Positions 8,305-16,071 of a stretch of 42,388 bases of DNA are shown here, one piece after another (position 1 is the stretch's first letter; each line of letters starts with the position of its first letter). The notes below the pieces were generated by a model. That model was not told the DNA's origin. It saw only the letters and a list, made by a program, of their open reading frames with translations, and did not search any database. The stretch lies in the NCBI GenBank assembly GCA_035495315.1, contig DATJGF010000153.1, forward strand, positions 1 through 42,388. The letters run 5' to 3'. The position numbers and the translations under genes were made by a program. The DNA is from DATJGF01 sp035495315 (GTDB lineage Bacteria; Verrucomicrobiota; Verrucomicrobiia; Limisphaerales; UBA8199).

Positions 8305-10167
8305 ATGTTCGAGTTCCTTCTGAAGATCTGGGGATTAGCGCGTCGTTATCGCGGGCGGCTGGTGCTCGGGATTTTGGCGGGTGTCCTGGGAGGTTTGGTT
8401 GAACCACTGATGATTGCGAGCATCGCTTTTGTTTACGGCATCATCTTTCCCACTGGCAGTCCGGACTCAGACATCGCGTTATCCAAATTACCGAGTTACC
8501 TGCGCGAGTGGGTCCACATGGCGCAGCAGGCATTGAGCACGGGATTGCAGGCTCATCCGGGGGCCGTCATCGCACTCGTGGCCATTATCCCGACGATCCT
8601 GGTCCTGCGTGGCATCTTGTCTTATTGCAATGTTTACTTCCTGCAATGGACGGCTGTCCGGGCCATCACCGATTTGCGGGTCCGCCTTTTCGCACATTTG
8701 ATGGGTTTGTCGGCCGGATTTTTCAGCCGATCCAGGACCGGCGAACTAATGTCCCGCCTCTCGAGCGACACGTTGCAGTTGCAAAATGTGATCAGCAACA
8801 GCGCGGCGGTATTGGTGAAGGACCCGGTGACACTGATCGGTTTGCTGGCGTATCTGCTATGGCAGCAGCCGAAACTGACGCTGATTTCGATGATCGTGAT
8901 GCCGATATGCATGGTGCCGATCGTCGTTTATAACCGAAAGATTCGTCGCTCATCCCAGGCGATGCAGAGCGAGTACGCCAAACTCGGCGGCGTAACGTCC
9001 GAGTCTTTCAGCGGCAACCGCGTCATTAAGGCCTACAATCTCGAAAATCTCGTGGTCGAGCAGTACCGAGCCAATGCAGCGAAATTCGTCGGACATGCTA
9101 TGCGCATCGTCCGCTCTTCCGAGATTCCGGGTCCGTTGCTGGAATTTTTTGGCGCGATCGGTGTTTCGATTGTGCTGGTGTACCTCGCGATGCAAGGCCG
9201 CGACCGGCCCTCAGCTGCCGGGTTCTTAAGTTTGATCCTGGCGCTATTCGCGATGTACCGGCCGTTGAAGAACCTCACCCGCCTCTACAACAACCTGGAG
9301 CAGGCACGAGCCGCCAGCCAGCGTGTCTTCGAACTGCTGGCCATCAAAAATGAAATCGTCGAGCCTGCAAATCCTAAGCGGCTCCAGGCTGCCGGCGTCG
9401 CCATCGAATTCGCGAATGTGGATTTTTCTTACGGCGATAAGCAGGTACTGCATAACATTAATCTCATCGTCAAACCCGGGCAATTGATCGCGCTGGTGGG
9501 ATCCAGTGGGTCGGGCAAAACGACGGTCACCAACCTCCTGCTGCGGTTTTACGACCCGCAACGAGGCTCGATTCGGATTGGCGGAATCGACATTCGGGAT
9601 GTCACCACGCGTGATCTGCGCGCCCAAATCGCGGTTGTTACTCAGGAAACCGTTCTCTTCAACGACACGATTCAACGAAACATTGAGTTGGGCTGTCCCG
9701 GGGCTGCTCACGAGGAAATCTTGGCGGCCGCTAAGCATGCGCATGCGTATGGATTCATCATGGAGAAAGCGGATGGATTCGCGACGATGATCGGAGAAAA
9801 GGGGGTGCTGCTCTCCGGTGGCCAACGTCAGCGCCTGGCGATCGCACGCGCCATCCTCAAGAATGCGCCGATCCTGATCCTTGATGAAGCGACGAGCTCA
9901 TTGGATACCGAATCGGAACGTGCGGTCCAGGCGGCGTTGGAGGACCTGATGCAAGGGCGAACGACCCTGTGCATCGCGCATCGGCTTTCCACGATCCAGA
10001 ATGCTGATGTAATTGTAGTTATGGACGCAGGCCGGATTGTCGAGACCGGGACACATGCGGAATTGATTGCCAGTGGTGGGATTTACTGCAAGCTGCACGA
10101 TATGCAGTTTCAAGCCAACGGGCCAAGCAAAGGACCGGCGCAACGGCCAGAAGAGGCTCTGGGGTGA
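8305..10167 (+). CDS. MsbA-like ABC exporter (fused permease-ATPase), copy 1
   Basis: A 620-residue half-transporter. The first 330 residues hold six predicted membrane spans (first about 18-45; others around 95-120, 165-195, 280-305). The nucleotide-binding domain has Walker A VGSSGSGKTT (about 397-406), signature LLSGGQRQRLAIARAI (about 501-516), Walker B ILILDEATSSLD (about 521-532) and the H-loop CIAHRLSTIQNADVIVV. This is the lipid A/lipid flippase-like subfamily; a homodimer or a heterodimer with copy 2 would flip a lipid-linked substrate across the inner membrane. The preceding glycosyltransferases suggest a glycolipid. The downstream paralogue starts after 94 bases. All catalytic motifs are intact. 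Confidence 0.9.
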   Translation: MFEFLLKIWGLARRYRGRLVLGILAGVLGGLVEPLMIASIAFVYGIIFPTGSPDSDIALSKLPSYLREWVHMAQQALSTGLQAHPGAVIALVAIIPTILVLRGILSYCNVYFLQWTAVRAITDLRVRLFAHLMGLSAGFFSRSRTGELMSRLSSDTLQLQNVISNSAAVLVKDPVTLIGLLAYLLWQQPKLTLISMIVMPICMVPIVVYNRKIRRSSQAMQSEYAKLGGVTSESFSGNRVIKAYNLENLVVEQYRANAAKFVGHAMRIVRSSEIPGPLLEFFGAIGVSIVLVYLAMQGRDRPSAAGFLSLILALFAMYRPLKNLTRLYNNLEQARAASQRVFELLAIKNEIVEPANPKRLQAAGVAIEFANVDFSYGDKQVLHNINLIVKPGQLIALVGSSGSGKTTVTNLLLRFYDPQRGSIRIGGIDIRDVTTRDLRAQIAVVTQETVLFNDTIQRNIELGCPGAAHEEILAAAKHAHAYGFIMEKADGFATMIGEKGVLLSGGQRQRLAIARAILKNAPILILDEATSSLDTESERAVQAALEDLMQGRTTLCIAHRLSTIQNADVIVVMDAGRIVETGTHAELIASGGIYCKLHDMQFQANGPSKGPAQRPEEALG

Positions 10168-10239
10168 GTACCCCAGGGTAAATTTACTCGTTAGGGTAAT
10201 GCTACTGGCGGAAAAGGCTTGAGTACATTCTCAGCTGCG

Positions 10240-10252
10240 CTGCTTTAAGCAG
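10240..10252. repeat. short palindrome in the gap between the two ABC genes
   Basis: CTGCTT-T-AAGCAG lies 10 bases before the start of the second exporter. It could be a small hairpin affecting readthrough or translation. It shares TTTAAGCAGA with the palindrome at 257-272, which may be coincidence. Confidence 0.25.
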
Positions 10253-10261
10253 ATTTCTGTA

Positions 10262-12190
10262 ATGCTCGATTATCTGAAGAAGGTGCTGGAATTGGCGAGG
10301 CCATATCGGTTTCGCTTTGCATTGGGCTTAGTCTGTGGGTTTCTTTCCGGCGCGCTGGCTTTCACGCTCCCCGCCTCACTGACTTTGGCGGTGGACACGG
10401 TTTTTCCGCGGACAATGGCAGAGCCGCCGACTGTTGTGGCTGGTGAGACTAAAGCTGCTACAAACGATCAAGGTTCCTTTGATAAAGCAACAACGGGGCA
10501 AACCAGCTCGCGGAGCAAGCCGGCATCCACTCAAAAGGGCCTGATCACCCGCCTGCCAGCGCCGCTCCGTACGACGTTCGATAGTTTGGTCCAGTGGTTC
10601 CGGCCTCCTGACCACCCCTCGCCATTTCGCCTGGGACTGGTAATCGGGTTGATTCCTGCATCGATGTTCGTGCGCAGTCTGTTGGGTTACCTCAATGTCT
10701 ACCTCCTTTCCTGGGTTGGCATTCGCGCCGCCCATGATTTGCGAGTGCGTTTGTTCCAACACATCCTGAATTTGCCGTTGGGGTTTTTCAATTGGTGCAG
10801 CACAGGGGACTTGATGGCGCGCTTCGATGGAGCCCTTGGCGTCAACAACACGATTACCGGGGCGATGGCGACTCTGATTCGCGAGCCGATTTCCATCGTC
10901 GTGCTGATCATTTACCTCGTCGGTTCGCAACCCTTGTTGAGCGTCTTCACGCTGCTGGTTTTCCCGCTGTGCCTGGTCCCGATAATTGCGTTCGGTCGCA
11001 AGTTCCGAAAGTCCAGTTCGAATATCCACGGCAAGAACGCGAACCTGTCCAAAATTTTGCATGAATCTTTCACCGGGATCCGCGTTATCAAGGGGTATAA
11101 TCTGGAATCGAAAATGACAGAGGACTTTCGCGCGGCGACGCGCGCGGTCGCCAGTTTCTTCATGCGCTCGGTCCGTGCCAGTGAGTTGCCTGGACCATTG
11201 ATCGAGTTCCTTGGCAGCCTCGGGGTCGCGTTGGTGTTTGCCTATTTCGCATTTTTATCCACCGATCGCGCCCCGGCTGGCAACATGTTCGGCTACTTCT
11301 TTGCCGTATTTGGGCTGTATGCGCCGGTCAAAAATCTGAGCCGGCTGCATCACCAGCTATCGGTGGCGCGCGCGGGAGTTGACCCCGTCTACCAGGTTTT
11401 GGCGATCAAGAACACCTTGCCTGATCCCGCGCAGCCGGTCCCACTCAAGGCGCACAATTCAACTATCCGATTTGAAAACGTCAGTTTCTCCTATGGTGAC
11501 AAGCCAGTGCTGCGCAATATTAACCTGACGATCAAACCCGGCCAAGTGGTTGCGCTGGTGGGGCGAACAGGTTCGGGCAAGACGTCGATTGCCAACCTCC
11601 TGCTCCGCTTCTATGACCCCCAGGTCGGAACCGTCCGCATCGGCGATACGGATATCCGTGCGGTTGCTTCACGCGAGTTGCGCGACAATATTGCCGTCGT
11701 TACGCAGCAAACCATCCTCTTCAATGATACGATCCGTCATAATATTGCCCTCGGTAGGCCCGCTGCAACCAACCAGGAAATTGAAGAGGCCGCCAGGCAT
11801 GCCTTTGCCCATGATTTCATCATGGAAAAACCGAAAGGCTATGAAACCAGTACCGGCGAAAAAGGGGTCAATCTTTCCGGAGGCCAGCAACAGCGAATCG
11901 CGATTGCCCGAGCGATCTTAAAAAATGTTCCGATCCTCATACTGGACGAGGCAACGAGTTCGCTTGATACCGAGGCCGAGCGCGTCGTGCAGAATGCTCT
12001 CGAAGTTTTGATGCAAGGACGGACCGTGATCTGCATTGCCCATCGGCTGTCAACAATTCAAAACGCCGATCTGATCGTCGTATTAGATGCAGGTCGCATT
12101 GTCGAGAGCGGCACTCACGAGGAATTGCTCGAAGAGCAGGGTCTCTACCGCAAACTGTATGAACTGCAGTTTGAACCCGCGGGCGTATGA
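10262..12190 (+). CDS. MsbA-like ABC exporter (fused permease-ATPase), copy 2
   Basis: A 642-residue paralogue of the preceding gene, similar along its whole length (shared stretches include VDFSYGDK/VSFSYGDKPVL, ILFNDTI and ILILDEATSSLDTE). Walker A is VGRTGSGKTS (about 432-441), signature NLSGGQQQRIAIARAIL (about 536-552), and the H-loop CIAHRLSTIQNADLIVV. It differs by a roughly 60-residue low-complexity, Ser/Thr/Lys/Gln-rich stretch between the first and second membrane spans (about residues 58-105), which would lie in the periplasm. Probably co-transcribed with copy 1 and able to form a heterodimer with it. The stop codon lies inside a strong hairpin (12179-12212). Confidence 0.9.
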   Translation: MLDYLKKVLELARPYRFRFALGLVCGFLSGALAFTLPASLTLAVDTVFPRTMAEPPTVVAGETKAATNDQGSFDKATTGQTSSRSKPASTQKGLITRLPAPLRTTFDSLVQWFRPPDHPSPFRLGLVIGLIPASMFVRSLLGYLNVYLLSWVGIRAAHDLRVRLFQHILNLPLGFFNWCSTGDLMARFDGALGVNNTITGAMATLIREPISIVVLIIYLVGSQPLLSVFTLLVFPLCLVPIIAFGRKFRKSSSNIHGKNANLSKILHESFTGIRVIKGYNLESKMTEDFRAATRAVASFFMRSVRASELPGPLIEFLGSLGVALVFAYFAFLSTDRAPAGNMFGYFFAVFGLYAPVKNLSRLHHQLSVARAGVDPVYQVLAIKNTLPDPAQPVPLKAHNSTIRFENVSFSYGDKPVLRNINLTIKPGQVVALVGRTGSGKTSIANLLLRFYDPQVGTVRIGDTDIRAVASRELRDNIAVVTQQTILFNDTIRHNIALGRPAATNQEIEEAARHAFAHDFIMEKPKGYETSTGEKGVNLSGGQQQRIAIARAILKNVPILILDEATSSLDTEAERVVQNALEVLMQGRTVICIAHRLSTIQNADLIVVLDAGRIVESGTHEELLEEQGLYRKLYELQFEPAGV

Positions 12191-12212
12191 GCCGCAGGCT
12201 CAGGACGCCCGC
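12179..12212. repeat. strong nested hairpin over the stop codon of the second ABC gene
   Basis: GCGGGCGT (12179-12186) pairs with ACGCCCGC (12205-12212). Inside, TGAGCC (12188-12193) pairs with GGCTCA (12197-12202) around a 3-base loop. The TGA stop is part of the stem. Read on the minus strand the element, with its flank, resembles the TAGCGC-GGC-TCC repeat at the end of purL, so it is probably a member of a dispersed palindromic family. There is no T-run, so intrinsic termination is doubtful. Confidence 0.6.
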
Positions 12213-12224
12213 GCTAGGGGAAGT

Positions 12225-12251
12225 GTCCGCGACTTGAAAATAGTGGCGGAC
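12225..12251. repeat. small hairpin upstream of the GTG-started gene
   Basis: GTCCGC (12225-12230) pairs with GCGGAC (12246-12251) across a 15-base loop, just before the AGAGGAAA ribosome-binding site of the next gene. A terminator for the ABC genes or a translation-affecting hairpin are both possible. Confidence 0.3.
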
Positions 12252-12267
12252 GAGAGGAAATTGACTC

Positions 12268-12909
12268 GTGAGCCTGTTTGTGAAGTGTTTGAAAATAATC
12301 GGAGGTATTGCCGTGATTGCCGCTGCCGGCATTCTGGTGGGATGGTGGAATACTCGCGGATTTTCGGAAAAAGTAGCACCGACCGGTAATGAGACAATCG
12401 CGGGTAATTTACAGCCAGCGCCTCTTAGCCAGAAACCCGATGGGCCTTCCATCGAAATCGCAAGTGCAGCGCCAGTGGCTCGCAGCGTGGATCATGGTCT
12501 GATCACCAACTGGAACGAACAGCTGGATAAGCTTCTCAACTCGCCTTCTTCGAATCGAGAGAAGATTGACGCGTTGCTGGCTATCTTTCCGCGGCTTCCG
12601 GACGACGGTCAAACCGAAGTCGCAGCGACCTTGTCCACGTTGTTGCCAGATGCCGAATACGGGCAGCTCGGCCAATATTTGACCAACTCAGGTACCGCTG
12701 AGCCGGTCCGGGAAGTGTTGATGAGTGAATTGTTGAACCGGCCCGATCCAATCCGATTGCCATGGCTGCTCGAGGTCGCACGGAGCGAACAGGGTCCTGA
12801 AGCCGCGGAAGCCAGGGGCTTGCTGACGGTGCTGTTGGAAGAAGATAATGGCACCGACTGGCAACGCTGGCAGACCGAGGTGGAGCAGCACCTGCAGAAA
12901 TCGCAGTGA
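12268..12909 (+). CDS. membrane-anchored protein of unknown function
   Basis: 213 residues from a GTG start, chosen because AGAGGAAA lies 7 bases upstream. An N-terminal hydrophobic segment (about 8-27, KIIGGIAVIAAAGILVGWW) works as a signal anchor, followed by a low-complexity linker (about 30-75). The rest is an all-helical, acidic region (about 80-213) with Leu-rich helices such as IDALLAIFPRLPDD and TEVAATLSTLLPD, suggestive of short helical repeats. No catalytic motif was recognised. Most of the protein should face the periplasm. It lies 77 bases after the ABC exporters on the same strand and may be co-transcribed with them, but nothing in the sequence ties it to transport. Confidence 0.65.
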   Translation: MSLFVKCLKIIGGIAVIAAAGILVGWWNTRGFSEKVAPTGNETIAGNLQPAPLSQKPDGPSIEIASAAPVARSVDHGLITNWNEQLDKLLNSPSSNREKIDALLAIFPRLPDDGQTEVAATLSTLLPDAEYGQLGQYLTNSGTAEPVREVLMSELLNRPDPIRLPWLLEVARSEQGPEAAEARGLLTVLLEEDNGTDWQRWQTEVEQHLQKSQ

Positions 12910-12920
12910 TCCATCGCGTC

Positions 12921-13058
12921 GTAGCGGCGGCGTCTCGCCGGCCGTGGAGCCCGGCATCTTGCCCGGCGGAGCGCATCTGGCCGTGGTTTTTCTGTCTGCC
13001 CACTTCGCGCGCAAGTACGGTTGCTTTCCAAGCTGGGGGCGGGACGCCTTGACACTAC
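12921..13058. repeat. pair of inverted palindromic repeats in the gap between two genes
   Basis: The left arm at 12921-12940 (GTAGCGGCGGCGTCTCGCCG) is similar to the reverse complement of 13038-13058, giving an imperfect inverted pair about 138 bases long. A second perfect 7-base hairpin, GGGACGC/GCGTCCC, lies at 13041-13066. The 230-base gap 12910-13139 shows no credible gene. The arms resemble the inverted pair at 14271-14509, so both may be copies of a small non-autonomous element. Confidence 0.5.
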
Positions 13059-13139
13059 AGCGTCCCTTGTATTGCGGACGGTTCTTCCGGGATCTTCCAT
13101 ATTGTTCACCCGAACGGAGTTGCATTAGACTCTCCGGCA

Positions 13140-14261
13140 ATGACGAAGCCAGAGACCAGCGGAGCTGTTCCTTATCTCGACTTGCCGGCGCAAATGCGAG
13201 GCTTACGGAAAGAAATCGACGCCGCCATCGCGCGGACGCTCGATAATTGTTCGTTTTGCCTCGGACCTGATGTGGCGCAGTTCGAGAAGGATTTTGCGCG
13301 CTTTTGCGAGGCAGAACATTGCGTTGGATTTAACAGCGGTACCTCGGCGCTGCACATCGCACTGCTGTTACTCAATGTCGGTCCCGGTGACGAAGTCATC
13401 ACGACACCGTGCACGTTCGTCGCGACGAGCTGGGCGATTTCTTACGTTGGGGCCAAACCCGTTTACGTCGATATCGAGGATGAAACGTTCAATCTCGACC
13501 CGGGGCGAATCGAAAAGGCGATTACCTCTCGGACGAAGGCCATCATGCCCGTCCACTTGTACGGGCATCCGTTTAATCTCGATCCGATCTTAGAGATTTG
13601 CCGGCGGCACAACTTGCCGTTGGTTGAAGATGCCGCGCAGGCGCATGGAGCGACTTACAAAGGCAAAGGCATCGGCACGTTTGGCGCCGTCTCCGGATTC
13701 AGTTTTTATCCTGGCAAAAATCTCGGCGCTTATGGTGAAGGCGGCGCGCTAGTGACCAACAACGCCGCTTTCGCAGCCCGCGCGCGTTCACTCCGTGAAC
13801 ACGGTTCGACGCAGCGCTATTATCACGACGAGATCGGATATAACTATCGCATGGAGGGCATTCAGGGTGCGGTCCTGGGGGTCAAACTGAAGCACCTGGA
13901 GAGTTGGACCCGCGAACGCCGCCGTGTCGCCCAGCGATACAATGAACTGCTGGCCGGCACGCCGCTCCAGTTGCCACGCGAGGCGGACTATGCCCAGAGC
14001 GCGTGGCACCTTTACGTCGTGCGCCATCCGCGCCGCGACGAACTGAAGAAACATCTCGAAGCAAACCAGGTCGGTTGCGCGTTGCATTATCCGCTGCCGC
14101 TGCATCTCCAAAAGGCTTATGCCCACCTGGGCTACAAAGAAGGCGATTTTCCGATCGCCGAAAAAGCCGCGCGGCAATGCCTCAGCCTGCCGATCTTCCC
14201 AGAATTGACGGAGGCTCAGATCCAGTGCGTGGCGTCGGTGATGACGGCGTTCTTTAAATAG
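13140..14261 (+). CDS. DegT/DnrJ/EryC1/StrS family PLP-dependent sugar aminotransferase
   Basis: A 373-residue enzyme of the family that aminates keto-sugar nucleotides, or sometimes dehydrates them. PLP-site motifs are all present: FNSGTSALHIALLLL (64-78) for phosphate binding, Asp164 in VEDAAQAHGA (162-171) that contacts the pyridine nitrogen, and Lys193 in FYPGKNLGAYGEGGA (189-203) for the Schiff base. The C-terminal half has the usual YNYRMEGIQGAVLGVKL. It probably makes an amino sugar for the surface glycan whose transferases lie upstream, but no dehydratase or epimerase partner is in the window, and the nucleotide sugar is unknown. Soluble and cytoplasmic. Confidence 0.9.
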   Translation: MTKPETSGAVPYLDLPAQMRGLRKEIDAAIARTLDNCSFCLGPDVAQFEKDFARFCEAEHCVGFNSGTSALHIALLLLNVGPGDEVITTPCTFVATSWAISYVGAKPVYVDIEDETFNLDPGRIEKAITSRTKAIMPVHLYGHPFNLDPILEICRRHNLPLVEDAAQAHGATYKGKGIGTFGAVSGFSFYPGKNLGAYGEGGALVTNNAAFAARARSLREHGSTQRYYHDEIGYNYRMEGIQGAVLGVKLKHLESWTRERRRVAQRYNELLAGTPLQLPREADYAQSAWHLYVVRHPRRDELKKHLEANQVGCALHYPLPLHLQKAYAHLGYKEGDFPIAEKAARQCLSLPIFPELTEAQIQCVASVMTAFFK

Positions 14262-14270
14262 CACAGGCGT

Positions 14271-14509
14271 GGTAGGGCCGCCTCGCCGAGGTGGCCATGT
14301 CAAATCAGGACCGATACCCCGCCTCGCCGAGGCGAGCCCTCGACCCCAAAGAGCGGCGTGTAAACGCAGTCGTCACCAACTCCAACGAGTGGATAGCGTG
14401 TGTAGCACCAGATGCGATCGGTAAGCTTGTAATAGAACCAAACGAAGAGATGGAAGAATTTGATTCGCAGCGAAATTGGCTTAGGGCCCCTCGGTGAGGC
14501 GGCCCTACC
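14271..14509. mobile_element. MITE-like pair of inverted repeats downstream of the aminotransferase gene
   Basis: The 21-base sequence at 14271-14291 (beginning GGTAGGGCCGCCTCGCC) recurs inverted at 14489-14509 with one mismatch. A third partial copy, CCGCCTCGCCGAGGCGAG, sits inside around 14320-14337. The whole unit is about 239 bases between two convergent genes. A 68-codon frame inside shows no recognisable protein features. No clear target duplication was found, so this may be a pair of extragenic palindromes rather than a transposable unit. Confidence 0.5.
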
Positions 14510-14517
14510 GTCGTGCG

Positions 14518-15990
14518 CTACAGGAGCTTAATCTGGGCGCGTTCTTTGGCGATGGATTCGCTAATAGTGGGGAGGCGTCCGTTACGGCGTTCGATGATAT
14601 GCTTGTCCACCCCGGGGTCATAAGGCACCGGATAGTTGCCGTCGTAACATGCCATGCAAAAGGAATTCGCCGGTAAGCCGGTCGCCTTCACCATCCCGGC
14701 TTGGGATAAATAATGCAGTGAGTCCGCGTTGAGATATTTGCGGATCTCTTCCAAAGAATGATTTGCCGCCATCAGTTTGCTGCGATCGGGGAAATCGATG
14801 CCATAGACGCACGGGTGCATATGCGGCGGACAACTGACCAGCACATGAACTTCCTTGGCGCCGGCTTCTTTCAAATTATTGACGCGGGCTTTGCAGGTCG
14901 TGCCGCGCACAATCGAGTCGTCGACCACAATGACCCGTTTGTCTTTCACTAATTCGGTGATCAAGTTGAGTTTTACCCGGACATCAAAATCGCGAATGAG
15001 CTGCGAGGGCTGCAGAAAACTTCGGCCAATGTAGTGGTTGCGTACGAAGGCCAATTCGTAAGGTATTCTTGATTGCTCGGAATAGCCGAGTGCTGCGCAG
15101 TTGCCGCTATCCGGCACAGGCACCACGATATCGGCGTCGATGGGGTATTCACGGGCAAGTTGCCGGCCCATCTCGACGCGCGCCTTGTAAACATTCCGCC
15201 CGGCGATGGTGCTGTCCGGCCGCGCAAAATAGACGTATTCAAAAATGCAAAAGGCGCGACGCTCCTGTTCCGGAAACGCTTGTTCACTCGTCAGGCCCTC
15301 CGCGTTGATGACGACGATCTCGCCGGGTTCGACGTCGCGGACGAATTTAGCATGAATGAGGTCGAGGGCGCAGGTTTCGCTGGCCAGCACCCAGGCATCG
15401 CCAATCCGGCCGATGCACAATGGACGAAAGCCGTGTGGATCACGCACACCGATCAGCTCCTTCTCGGTCATGATCACCAGCGAGTAAGCCCCTTCGATGC
15501 GGCGGATGGTCTGGATCAGGTTATTGCCGTGGCCGTTGAGGCTCGGCTGTGCCATCAGGTGGAGAATGATCTCACTGTCAACGGTGGTTTGGAAAATCGA
15601 GCCCCTGGCTTCAAGTTCGTCACGCAACTTCGCGGCATTGGTCAGGTTGCCGTTATGGGCAATGGCGATTTGGCCGCGGGCGCAGTCGACCGTGAGCGGC
15701 TGAGCGTTGCGGAGGTGGGACGAGCCGGTGGTCGAGTAGCGGGTGTGGCCGACGGCCATGTTGCCGGTCATCTCGTGCAGGATTTCCCCGCTGAAGACTT
15801 GCGAGACAAGGCCCATGCCTTTATGGGCATGGAACTGTTTGCCATCGCAAGTTACAATCCCGGCGCTCTCTTGTCCGCGGTGCTGCAAGGCGTAGAGTCC
15901 GTAATAGGTCAACTCGGCGGCATTGGGATGACCAAAAACGCCGAAGACGCCGCAATAATGTTTAGGATAGCACTGCATCAAATGCGCCAT
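14518..15990 (-). CDS. purF: amidophosphoribosyltransferase
   Basis: 490 residues. Transfers the amide of glutamine to PRPP, making phosphoribosylamine, the first committed step of purine synthesis. The start is taken at ATG 15990. This gives a short propeptide ending before Cys13 of HYCGVFGVFGH, the N-terminal nucleophile of the class II glutaminase that is exposed by processing. The PRPP-binding loop VIVVDDSIVRGTT is intact. Cysteines in FCIFEYVYF, MHPCVYGID and SFCMACYDG match the four ligands of the [4Fe-4S] cluster of the Bacillus-type enzyme, so this is the oxygen-sensitive cluster-containing form. It lies 81 bases after purL on the same strand and is probably co-transcribed. A start at 15978 is also possible. 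Confidence 0.96.
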   Translation of the reverse strand: MAHLMQCYPKHYCGVFGVFGHPNAAELTYYGLYALQHRGQESAGIVTCDGKQFHAHKGMGLVSQVFSGEILHEMTGNMAVGHTRYSTTGSSHLRNAQPLTVDCARGQIAIAHNGNLTNAAKLRDELEARGSIFQTTVDSEIILHLMAQPSLNGHGNNLIQTIRRIEGAYSLVIMTEKELIGVRDPHGFRPLCIGRIGDAWVLASETCALDLIHAKFVRDVEPGEIVVINAEGLTSEQAFPEQERRAFCIFEYVYFARPDSTIAGRNVYKARVEMGRQLAREYPIDADIVVPVPDSGNCAALGYSEQSRIPYELAFVRNHYIGRSFLQPSQLIRDFDVRVKLNLITELVKDKRVIVVDDSIVRGTTCKARVNNLKEAGAKEVHVLVSCPPHMHPCVYGIDFPDRSKLMAANHSLEEIRKYLNADSLHYLSQAGMVKATGLPANSFCMACYDGNYPVPYDPGVDKHIIERRNGRLPTISESIAKERAQIKLL

Positions 15991-16025
15991 AGTATTCCAT
16001 GAATGCTCGATCAGATCCAGCACGA

Positions 16026-16058
16026 CCCGCGCTCCTCGTACCAAGACGTGGGCGCGGG
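16026..16058. repeat. hairpin in the purL-purF spacer
   Basis: CCCGCGC (16026-16032) pairs with GCGCGGG (16052-16058) in the 81-base spacer before purF. It could be an attenuator-like or RNA-stabilising stem. No riboswitch consensus was recognised. Confidence 0.35.
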
Positions 16059-16071
16059 GCACGACGCTCAG

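Noticed and set aside
9244..9825. 193-codon frame antisense to the first ABC exporter
   Set aside because: It lies wholly under the intact ATPase domain and has no protein-like motifs.
14291..14497. 68-codon frame inside the inverted-repeat unit
   Set aside because: It is bounded by repeat arms, starts at a GTG without a ribosome-binding site and shows no family features.
12921..14509. Insertion sequence
   Set aside because: Inverted pairs are present but there is no transposase and no target duplication, so only a non-autonomous or palindromic element is claimed.
15073..16002. Long open frame of 309 codons on the plus strand
   Set aside because: It is antisense to purF, whose motifs are complete, and its translation shows no recognisable domain.
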